DNA of 13,311 nt from Bacteroidales bacterium (GTDB taxonomy: Bacteria; Bacteroidota; Bacteroidia; Bacteroidales; SM23-62). The position numbers and the translations under genes were made by a program. The notes below the pieces were generated by a model. The model was not told the origin of the DNA. It saw only the letters and a list, made by a program, of their open reading frames with translations, and made no database searches. This document shows positions 7,371-13,311 of the stretch, piece after piece. Position 1 is the stretch's first letter; each line of letters begins with the position of its first letter. The stretch lies in the NCBI GenBank assembly GCA_016783865.1, contig JADHVS010000117.1, forward strand, positions 1 through 13,311, written 5' to 3'.

Positions 7371-8697
7371 AAATTTCAGGATCAACATAGTTATACGCAT
7401 CCTGTTTATCTTTGCAGGACTTGTGCTAATTGCGTTGTGGGTCACAGGTAATCATTTTCTGAGGGCCACCTATATCGGGATTATGGTCATTGGATTGGTG
7501 ATCGAGATGTTTCTCTATATCGATCGGCTAAACCGGAACCTGGCCGGCTTTTTCTCCGGCCTCCTTCATGATGACTACTCCCAGCACCTGACCCAACCAG
7601 GAAAAGGCAAGTCGTTCAGATTATTATTTAAAATCCTGAATACATTGAATGAGAAGATGAGTAACCTGAGCATGGAGAAGGAAAGTCATAGTCAGTATTT
7701 GTTCAGCCTGATTGAACAGGTCAGGGTAGGATTACTTTCAGTTGATCATTCCGGAGAAGTATTTATTGTAAACAGGACATTGATCGAGTTGCTTGGAGTG
7801 TTTAATATTGTGACAGGCAGCAACCTGTATAAAAGCTCACCGGAATTAATGAATATCATAAACCAGATCAGGCCTGGTGAGCATCAGCTCATTAAATGGA
7901 AGAGGGGTAATGCCGAGGTCCCTTTTTCATTCCAGATCAGCATTTTTAAATCGGAAGGAAAGGAGTATACTCTGTTGTCTGTTCACGATATCCGCACCGA
8001 ATTGGAGGAAAAGGAACTCGAGGCATGGCACAAGCTGATCAGGGTGCTGACACATGAAATAATGAACTCCGTAACGCCTGTGGTTTCGCTGAGCAACTCT
8101 CTGAATGACCTGGTTAACAACAATGCCTCAAAAATTCAGGATGAGAAGTTGAAGTCGAGATTGAAGGATGGATTGTTAGCCATTCAGGACAGAAGTTCCG
8201 GACTCATGAAGTTTACCGAAGCATACCAGAATCTTACGCGACTTCCTTCACCCACTATTCAGCAAATTGAAACCAGCGACCTGCTGAAACAGATTGAGGC
8301 CTTATATGCAAACCAGTTCAAGGAACAAAATATTCAGCTGGGTATTGTGTATGATGGAGAACCCGAATCATTTAAGGGCGATATAAAGTTGCTTGAGCAG
8401 GTGCTGATCAACCTGATCAAAAATGCCCAGGCAGCGGTAAGCCAGTCTGTCCCTCCTGTTGTGGAATTGATCGTATCAAAACCCGAAGGGTATCAGATCA
8501 GTATTATTATCAGGGATAATGGTAGCGGTATTCCGCAGGATATTCTGGATAAAATATTTGTGCCCTTTTACTCTACCAAAGAGGATGGTTCCGGGATTGG
8601 ACTGAGTGTGTCGCGGCAGATCATCATGATGCACAGGGGGACATTGGAAGTCCGTTCTGAGCCTGGCAGGGGAAGCGATTTTGAAATTCTTCTCTGA
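7360..8697 (+). CDS. Membrane histidine kinase with PAS domain, NtrB-like
   Basis: A 445-residue sensor kinase. Two helices (about 8-28 and 38-54) are joined by only about nine residues (TGNHFLRAT), so there is almost no periplasmic domain. A cytoplasmic linker and PAS-like domain (about 113-212) follow. The H-box is LTHEIMNSVTPVVSLSNSL with phospho-acceptor H232. The HATPase_c domain has the N-box LINLIKNAQAA (N355), G1 DNGSGIP (386-392), F-box IFVPFYSTK and G2 GSGIGLS (410-416). The ATG at 7360 lies within the last codons of the regulator gene, an 11-nt overlap that implies translational coupling. It is the evident partner of the upstream sigma-54 regulator. The signal is unknown. The short loop suits intramembrane or partner-mediated sensing, possibly through the divergent permeases, as for BceS-type kinases (inference). 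Confidence 0.93.
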   Translation: MVFRNFRINIVIRILFIFAGLVLIALWVTGNHFLRATYIGIMVIGLVIEMFLYIDRLNRNLAGFFSGLLHDDYSQHLTQPGKGKSFRLLFKILNTLNEKMSNLSMEKESHSQYLFSLIEQVRVGLLSVDHSGEVFIVNRTLIELLGVFNIVTGSNLYKSSPELMNIINQIRPGEHQLIKWKRGNAEVPFSFQISIFKSEGKEYTLLSVHDIRTELEEKELEAWHKLIRVLTHEIMNSVTPVVSLSNSLNDLVNNNASKIQDEKLKSRLKDGLLAIQDRSSGLMKFTEAYQNLTRLPSPTIQQIETSDLLKQIEALYANQFKEQNIQLGIVYDGEPESFKGDIKLLEQVLINLIKNAQAAVSQSVPPVVELIVSKPEGYQISIIIRDNGSGIPQDILDKIFVPFYSTKEDGSGIGLSVSRQIIMMHRGTLEVRSEPGRGSDFEILL

Positions 8698-8848
8698 CAG
8701 GAATAGCGCCTGAAAAATTTATTAAGATTTAATTAAAATTGATTTACCTTTTCTTAATTAAATAATCTCTTAATATCTAATAGCATTTGCTTTGCTATAT
8801 TTATGCCATCTGAGCATTATTAACTTCCTACGCATAATCCTATTTACA

Positions 8849-10042
8849 ATGAAAAATCAAAACAGAAGAACTTTTATTAAATCAGGCCTGCTTGGTGCAG
8901 CCGGCGTTGCATATGCCGGAAATAGAAAGTTAGATATGAATACTGGCTCGCCCGATGATAAACCTGTCATTACCCGTACCCTTGGAAAAACCGGGTTAGA
9001 AATGCCGGTCATCAGCATGGGCGTTATGCGGGCGGATAATCCAAACTTGCTTAAAGCCGCCATTAAATCTGGCATTATCCACTTTGATACAGCACATGGC
9101 TACCAGGATGGGAGAAACGAGGAAATGGTAGGGGATGTGATGAAAGAATACGACAGAAAAAAAATCATTATAACCACTAAGGTAAGGCCTGCAGGACGAC
9201 AGCAGGATGGCTCTTTTGGCCCGGAATACGATGAAAAGGAATTCAGGGAAATGCTTGAGACCAGTTTGTCCCGGCTAAAAATGGACTATGTGGATATACT
9301 GTTACTACATGGATCAAGAGGTAAAGTATCCATGGAGTCTGAGCCGGTCTGGGAGGTGATGAACTCTTTTAAGAAACAGGGCAAGACAAGGTTTATCGGT
9401 ACTTCAACCCATTCAAATGAAGTGGAAGTGATCGAAGGTGCCATTGAGCGGGGTGATATTGATGTGGTACTGACAGCAATAAATTTCAAACAGGACCATG
9501 TTGACAAATTGAAAGAGGTTATAGCCAGGGCAGCAGAGGCAGGTATTGGAATAATCGGGATGAAAAATATGGCAGGGGGCTACCTGGATGAGGAGAAACA
9601 AAAGCCGGTCGATCCGAAAGCCGCTCTTAAATGGGTGTTGCAGGATCCCAATATTACCACCTGCATCCCCGGGTTTGTCACTTTCGACCAGATGGAGCAG
9701 GACCTTGAGGTTATGCGCGATATTATTCTCACCGATGATGAATTGAAATCCTTGCAGCTTGCTGCTGCAGAGACAGGTTTGTATTGCCAGGGGTGTGAGT
9801 CCTGTATAGTTGGTTGTCAGAAAAACTTGCCCATTCCCGACCTGATGAGAGCCTATATGTATGCCTATGGCTATAGTCAGATGGAAAAGGCACAGAGAAC
9901 AGTCGCTGAAGCCAATGTAATTGAAAACCCATGCTCAGGATGCCAGGTGTGTACTGCACATTGTGTAAAAGGATTTAAACTGGCCGAAAAAATTGGTAAG
10001 ATCAGCAGGATAAGCAGTATCCCGGAAGATTTTCTTGTATGA
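8849..10042 (+). CDS. Tat-exported aldo/keto reductase with C-terminal [4Fe-4S] dicluster region
   Basis: The 397-residue protein begins MKNQNRRTFIKSGLLGAAG, a twin-arginine signal with likely cleavage near AYA (residue 23). The (beta/alpha)8 AKR domain (about 42-305) keeps the tetrad D80, Y85, K111 and H154 (FDTAHGY, TTKV, LLHG). The C-terminus carries two CxxCxxCxxxC motifs, C313/316/319/323 and C362/365/368/372, predicted to bind two [4Fe-4S] clusters. The ATG at 8849 is preferred over an in-frame TTG at 8792, because it puts the Tat motif at the N-terminus. AKRs reduce carbonyls with NAD(P)H, whereas the clusters suggest electron transfer to or from a redox partner. Export of a folded cofactor-loaded enzyme fits the Tat route. 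The substrate is unknown. The gene is followed by the DUF6599-like gene 59 bp downstream on the same strand, probably in one transcript. Confidence 0.9.
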   Translation: MKNQNRRTFIKSGLLGAAGVAYAGNRKLDMNTGSPDDKPVITRTLGKTGLEMPVISMGVMRADNPNLLKAAIKSGIIHFDTAHGYQDGRNEEMVGDVMKEYDRKKIIITTKVRPAGRQQDGSFGPEYDEKEFREMLETSLSRLKMDYVDILLLHGSRGKVSMESEPVWEVMNSFKKQGKTRFIGTSTHSNEVEVIEGAIERGDIDVVLTAINFKQDHVDKLKEVIARAAEAGIGIIGMKNMAGGYLDEEKQKPVDPKAALKWVLQDPNITTCIPGFVTFDQMEQDLEVMRDIILTDDELKSLQLAAAETGLYCQGCESCIVGCQKNLPIPDLMRAYMYAYGYSQMEKAQRTVAEANVIENPCSGCQVCTAHCVKGFKLAEKIGKISRISSIPEDFLV

Positions 10043-10058
10043 ATTAACTAATAACAGA

Positions 10059-10089
10059 CAACTCGCAACTCGCACCTCGTAACTCGTAA
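10059..10089. repeat. Heptamer array D
   Basis: Four consecutive 7-bp units are visible: caactcg, caactcg, cacctcg and taactcg. They lie in the 59-bp spacer between the reductase and DUF6599-like genes and end 12 nt before the next ATG. The position matches that of array C before the sigma-54 regulator. Confidence 0.8.
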
Positions 10090-10101
10090 AATTCAATCAT
10101 T

Positions 10102-10947
10102 ATGATAAAAAGAATATCAATAGCCCTGCTACTGAGCCTGATCGTTTTTTCAACGGCTCGTTCCTCCGATCTCTTCCCTCAAGTAGAAGGCTGGAAGTTA
10201 ATTACAAATGACAGAGTATATGTCCCCGGTAATTTGTGGGACCTGATCAACGGTGCTGCCGATGCTTACCTGAGCTATGATTTCCAGGATCTGCACCTGG
10301 CCGATTATGAAAACAAAGATGGTGTTTCTATAAGGGTTGAGCTATACAGGCACAGCACTTACAACAATGCTTACGGTATTTATACTACCGAGCGAAGCCC
10401 TGAATATGAGTTTATAGATATTGGACTGGAAGGCTACCAGGAGGAAGGAATACTGAATTTTCAGTGTGGATATTATTACATAAAGATGTCGTGTTTTGAT
10501 GAAGCGGATGGCCTCAGCAAAGAAATGTTGAAGATTGGGAAGAAGGTCCAGGAACACCTTAACCAGGAAGTTTTCTGGCCATACGTGCTCAGGTATTTTC
10601 CTGCCACGGAAGCCCATACAGATCATTATATCGCCGAGAATTTCCTGGGATTTGATTTTTTGCACTCAGCGTTCATTGCACCCTACAGCATTGACGGAAC
10701 AGAGTTTCAGTTGTTCATTATCACCACCGGAGATCCTGGAACGGTTCAGGAAATGCTCACGAAATACTTTGCCTTTACTAAACAGGAGATTGAAGTTAAG
10801 GATGGCAGATACACCGTCAGGGATCCATACAACGGTGATATTGAAGTATTGCTCAAGGGTGAATTCCTTACCGGGATTGTTGACTGCGATGATCCTGATC
10901 TCAGCGCTAAGCTACTCGAACAGCTAAACCAGGATCTGGGAAAATAA
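10102..10947 (+). CDS. Secreted DUF6599-like protein
   Basis: A 281-residue protein with a Sec signal: MIKRIS, a hydrophobic stretch IALLLSLIVF, and likely cleavage near residues 19-22 (TARS/SD). The mature part starts LFPQVEGWKL and contains LWDLINGAADAYLSYDF (about 46-62) and repeated aromatic-rich beta segments such as GYYYIKMSC. I recognise this as resembling DUF6599, a family of exported proteins of unknown function found in Bacteroidota and other anaerobes. I see no catalytic motif, no lipobox and no membrane anchor after the signal. Its position 59 bp after the Tat-exported reductase suggests a joint periplasmic role, but no reaction can be assigned. The ATG at 10102 is the only start that puts the signal peptide at the terminus. 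Confidence 0.8.
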   Translation: MIKRISIALLLSLIVFSTARSSDLFPQVEGWKLITNDRVYVPGNLWDLINGAADAYLSYDFQDLHLADYENKDGVSIRVELYRHSTYNNAYGIYTTERSPEYEFIDIGLEGYQEEGILNFQCGYYYIKMSCFDEADGLSKEMLKIGKKVQEHLNQEVFWPYVLRYFPATEAHTDHYIAENFLGFDFLHSAFIAPYSIDGTEFQLFIITTGDPGTVQEMLTKYFAFTKQEIEVKDGRYTVRDPYNGDIEVLLKGEFLTGIVDCDDPDLSAKLLEQLNQDLGK

Positions 10948-11072
10948 ATTCCCGGGGAACCATCCGGATTTGTTCATGTTGAAAATCCCTCTGGCATTTA
11001 TCCAAAGGACTTCCCTTATTGTAAGAAGCTCAATAAATAACCACAAATTTCTGAAACCGGCCCGTAATGAAC

Positions 11073-11183
11073 CTATCTTGATTTTTCCAGGCGTTTGGCT
11101 GCTTTGGCAGCTCTTTTCTCTTTCAGGTTTTTCTGGGGTTCTTTTTTGCTGCTCTTTTTCTTTGTTTCTTTCTCTTTTACCAT
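11073..11183 (-). CDS. Lysine-rich 36-residue microprotein
   Basis: A short minus-strand frame runs from ATG at 11183 to TAG at 11075-11073. The product starts MVKEKETKKKSSKKEPQKNL and continues KEKRAAKAAKRLEKSR. It is about 40 percent lysine, strongly basic and has no hydrophobic segment. The second half would form an amphipathic or coiled-coil-like helix with alternating KEKRAAKAAKR. I recall similar tiny KEKRAAK-type ORFs in Bacteroidota genomes, which supports a real gene, but no function is known to me. Nucleic-acid or ribosome binding is a guess from charge alone. A TTGACA hexamer lies at 11223-11218, about 35 nt upstream of the start. The AT-rich leader has no clear Shine-Dalgarno site. 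The 71-residue plus-strand frame over the same region is its antisense. Confidence 0.6.
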   Translation of the reverse strand: MVKEKETKKKSSKKEPQKNLKEKRAAKAAKRLEKSR

Positions 11184-11275
11184 GATTTTGATTATTAAAT
11201 GATCATATAAAGTAATCTGTCAAATTCGGATCGATATTATTTTAATTTAAAGATTCAACAATAGGGTTAAACTGT

Positions 11276-11375
11276 TTGAATCCTGCGAGCGCATTGGCCG
11301 AACTCAGGAACTCGTTTCCCCCCGTGTACTCCCCCCCCCGGGTACTCGGGACGACACGCGGGGATGGGAGCTTCA
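11276..11375 (+). repeat. Fragment of the dispersed repeat joined to a GC-rich C9 element
   Basis: Positions 11276-11295 (TTGAATCCTGCGAGCGCATT) match the first 20 bp of the 111-bp repeat, exactly as in the left copy. Homology then stops. What follows is a different GC-rich palindromic patch with a C9 run (11331-11339), two GTACTC hexamers flanking it, and CCCCGTGT facing ACACGCGGGG at about 11320-11360. It may be a chimera, a decayed copy, or a related repeat family sharing one end. Confidence 0.6.
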
Positions 11376-11403
11376 ATCAGAGCCTTTATAAACATAAAAA
11401 TAC

Positions 11404-11442
11404 AAAAAAAAAGGCCACAAAGCTTATACTCCATGGCCCTTT
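11404..11442 (-). terminator. Rho-independent terminator of the M28 peptidase gene
   Basis: On the minus strand AAAGGGCCA (11442-11434) pairs with TGGCCTTTT (11417-11409) over nine positions, one of them G-U, around a loop of about 16 nt. A T9 run ends at 11404. It sits about 45 bp beyond the stop codon of the peptidase, in the right orientation. Confidence 0.75.
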
Positions 11443-11447
11443 ATTAT

Positions 11448-11512
11448 CTTCTGACTTCTGACTTCTGTTTTCTGTCTTCTACTGTCTACTGACTACTGTC
11501 TACTGTCTTTTC
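11448..11512. repeat. Heptamer array E overlapping the end of the M28 gene
   Basis: On the plus strand the 7-bp units run cttctga, cttctga, cttctgt, tttctgt, then tgtctac, tgactac, tgtctac. The array begins next to the terminator and extends past the stop codon (11486-11488) into the last codons of the peptidase gene. Confidence 0.8.
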
Positions 11513-13150
11513 CAGGTCCTGGTTCGCCCACTTATAAATATTCAAATAACCCAGCTTAATGATCTTAACCATCTTATCCCAGTTGACAAGCTCCACATGA
11601 TCATCGGGTTGATGATACTCTTCAGGGAAACCGGCCATAAAATAGAATACCGGAATATCCTCCCTGGCGAAATAGGTGTGGTCGCTTCCACCGGAAGGCC
11701 TCACGCTCGACCTGAAATCAATCTTTAAATCCATATTATACTTTGCACTATAAGCTTCTGTGTCGTCCTTAAGTGCCTCATATCCTGTTGTGTAGACCAT
11801 GCTGATATTGTTCCCCAGGGAATCATCCTGACTGTCTCTTGAGATCATGTCATAATTCAGATAAAGATCTATGCTTTCCTTTGCGTCCGGGAAGTTTTTT
11901 ACAAAATACCTTGAGCCGATTAACCCCTTTTCTTCGGCTGTCCAGGCACAAAATATAATGTTTTTCTCAGGTTTTTCACCAGTAGCCATCATTGCTTTTG
12001 CAACGGTCATAACTCCCACTGTTCCCGAAGCATTATCATCGGCACCGTTCCAGATAACTCCACCATATTTTCCAAGATGGTCGTAATGTGCACCCAGTAC
12101 AATATTGCTGGTCGTGTCTTTGCCGGGTATTACACCAACAACATTTCTAACCTGAACGGCTTTGGTGATGACATCAGTTTTTAGGTGGACTACTTTGTTG
12201 ATTGCCTTTGGGGCAGGTTTAAGGGTGTTTTTGACAGTATTTGCATATGTTTCAAGATTTACCCCGGAACCTGCGATGATTTCGTTGAGTACACGGTTGC
12301 TTACGCTCACCCGGGCAGGATCCAGATCAAGCGTATCTTCCGGGAGCCTGAGCCTTAAACTATTGACTGATGGAGGAGGCTCATCCCCTTCATACATCCT
12401 GGAATTATATCTGAATGGCAGATTGCTGCCAAATCCCGATGTGACATCCTGGTTCAGGTCTACCTCGATTATGGCCAGGGCTCCTTTTTTCTTAGCCGCA
12501 TCATCCTTTGGACTGCTTCTGCGATATCTCCGCTCCTGAGTTGGTTCTTTGAAAGTTTCATATCCTTTTGAATCGGGATCATCATGTCCCGGGTATCCAC
12601 TCAATCTCAGAATAATCTTATCCTTTACATCAACTCCTTTAAAATCATCATATCCTTCCTTTTCATTCACATATCCATATCCGACAAATACTACCGGGGC
12701 ATCTACCTCGACCGAGAGGTCAGATGAATACACGCTGAAATCGACGTCCGGCTCAAAGTGTATGGTACGGGCGCCTGAATTGACCGACAATTCATGATTT
12801 TCACCCTGTTCAACCTGGATTAGCTTAAAATTCTGAAAATATGTCCCCACCTGGGTAGGTCGCTTTCCAGCCCGGCGCTCTTCCCGGCTGGGATAAATCG
12901 TTTTTTCGTCACCTCCCGGTTCAAGACCATAAACTTTAAACATACTGGCAATGTAATCGGCGGCCATATAAATCCCCGGAGTGGAGGTTTCCCTTCCTTC
13001 TGTCCAATCGGAAGCCAGAAACTCGAGCTGTCCCTGAACAGCCTCAAGGGTAATGGCATCCAGACCTTTGCCTAACGGATCTTCCTGTGAAAACCCGGTA
13101 GTCATTGTACCTGATAAAAGTACGGCGCAAAATAATTGTAAGTGCTTCAT
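11486..13150 (-). CDS. Secreted M28-family zinc metallopeptidase
   Basis: A 554-residue exported protein with a Sec signal peptide (MKHLQLFCAVLLSGTMTTGF, cleavage near residue 21). An N-terminal region (about 30-110) is followed by a PA-like domain (about 130-330) and the M28 catalytic domain (about 335-545). Metal-binding motifs are intact: GAHYDHLG (H355, with D357 nearby), NGADDNASG (bridging D371), WTAEEKGLIGS (catalytic E406 and ligand E407), NYDMISR (D434) and EYHQPDDHVE (H513). It should be a co-catalytic di-zinc aminopeptidase acting on peptides in the periplasm or outside the cell. The ATG at 13150 is preferred because it starts the signal peptide. The last residues, TVDSSQ, are encoded by the heptamer array and are probably not structural. 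The gene appears monocistronic, with the terminator at 11404-11442 downstream and the right repeat copy directly upstream. Confidence 0.93.
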   Translation of the reverse strand: MKHLQLFCAVLLSGTMTTGFSQEDPLGKGLDAITLEAVQGQLEFLASDWTEGRETSTPGIYMAADYIASMFKVYGLEPGGDEKTIYPSREERRAGKRPTQVGTYFQNFKLIQVEQGENHELSVNSGARTIHFEPDVDFSVYSSDLSVEVDAPVVFVGYGYVNEKEGYDDFKGVDVKDKIILRLSGYPGHDDPDSKGYETFKEPTQERRYRRSSPKDDAAKKKGALAIIEVDLNQDVTSGFGSNLPFRYNSRMYEGDEPPPSVNSLRLRLPEDTLDLDPARVSVSNRVLNEIIAGSGVNLETYANTVKNTLKPAPKAINKVVHLKTDVITKAVQVRNVVGVIPGKDTTSNIVLGAHYDHLGKYGGVIWNGADDNASGTVGVMTVAKAMMATGEKPEKNIIFCAWTAEEKGLIGSRYFVKNFPDAKESIDLYLNYDMISRDSQDDSLGNNISMVYTTGYEALKDDTEAYSAKYNMDLKIDFRSSVRPSGGSDHTYFAREDIPVFYFMAGFPEEYHQPDDHVELVNWDKMVKIIKLGYLNIYKWANQDLEKTVDSSQ

Positions 13151-13167
13151 GATTTAATAGTTAATAA

Positions 13168-13305
13168 TTGAATCCTGCGAACGCATTCCCCGTAGCTTGC
13201 TGCGGGGTTAGCGAGCGCAATGAAAAATTTATATAAAGGATCGATGATTCCTCGCAGCTTGCTGCCTTTAGATTGTTTATATCTTAGAATTCGAGGAGAG
13301 TCAAT
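13168..13305 (+). repeat. Dispersed repeat, right copy, interrupted by 27 bp
   Basis: On the plus strand this matches the reverse complement of 328-438, with four mismatches over 111 bp. Its second hairpin is broken: after CCTCGCAGCTTGCTGC there are 27 extra AT-rich bases (about 13266-13292) before GAGGAGAGTCAAT resumes. The first hairpin core, CCCCGTAGCTTGCTGCGGGG, is intact. The copy lies 18 bp upstream of the M28 start codon and so lies in its promoter/leader region. No gene is visible between 13151 and 13311. Confidence 0.85.
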
Positions 13306-13311
13306 GGATTC

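Noticed and set aside
8696..8715. CAGG/CCTG hairpin after the kinase gene as a terminator
   Set aside because: The stem is only 4 bp and no T tract follows on the plus strand.
8796..8803. TATATTTA as a Bacteroidota -7 promoter element for the reductase
   Set aside because: It fits TAnnTTTG except the last base, but no TTTG is found at the proper distance upstream, so the match is not convincing.
8792..8848. Upstream TTG start for the aldo/keto reductase
   Set aside because: It would bury the twin-arginine signal 19 residues inside the protein. The ATG at 8849 places it correctly.
10970..11185. A 71-residue plus-strand frame rich in F, L and S
   Set aside because: It is the antisense of the lysine-rich microprotein. 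Lysine codons read backwards give the phenylalanine- and leucine-rich pattern.
328..13305. Composite transposon with the inverted repeats as its ends
   Set aside because: No transposase or integrase lies between them, the content is ordinary chromosomal genes, and the arms look like dispersed intergenic repeats. Target-site duplications cannot be tested because the right flank is only a few bases long.

Overview
The window looks like chromosomal DNA of a Bacteroidota member, probably a Bacteroidales/Marinilabiliales-type lineage. Reasons: two large FtsX/MacB-type ABC permeases of the roughly 800-residue kind common in that phylum, an NtrC-class sigma-54 regulator with GAFTDA in place of GAFTGA, a Tat-exported iron-sulfur aldo/keto reductase beside a DUF6599-like protein, few Shine-Dalgarno sites, AT-rich spacers, and a lysine-rich microprotein. 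Family names come from reading the translations; no database search was run.

Layout. (1) Positions 1-254, minus strand: N-terminus of a lipoprotein resembling the GH114/TM1410 TIM-barrel family, running off the left edge. (2) Positions 255-831: no gene; one arm of a 111-bp dispersed inverted repeat, a terminator-like hairpin, and a short tandem array. (3) Positions 832-5704, minus strand: two tandem paralogous permeases with no ATPase. (4) Positions 5705-5996: a divergent control region with a candidate sigma-54 promoter facing the permeases, two TGGAC palindromes 22 bp apart behind it, and a heptamer array. (5) Positions 5997-8697, plus strand: sigma-54 response regulator and membrane histidine kinase, overlapping by 11 nt. 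(6) Positions 8849-10947, plus strand: Tat-exported aldo/keto reductase with two [4Fe-4S] motifs, then a secreted DUF6599-like protein. (7) Positions 10948-11485: a 36-residue lysine-rich ORF on the minus strand, a repeat fragment with a C9 tract, and the M28 terminator. (8) Positions 11486-13150, minus strand: secreted M28 metallopeptidase. (9) Positions 13168-13305: the second inverted-repeat arm, carrying a 27-bp insertion.

How it fits together. The best-supported system is a closed regulatory circuit. The kinase has two membrane helices joined by only about nine residues, so it has no periplasmic sensor domain. It would phosphorylate the sigma-54 activator, which would bind the tandem palindromes and switch on the divergent permease operon. 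This resembles Bce-type detoxification modules, where an FtsX-family permease supplies the sensing, but with sigma-54 control and no local ATPase. A second theme is degenerate 7-bp tandem arrays at gene borders: five loci, two of which reach into the ends of coding sequences.
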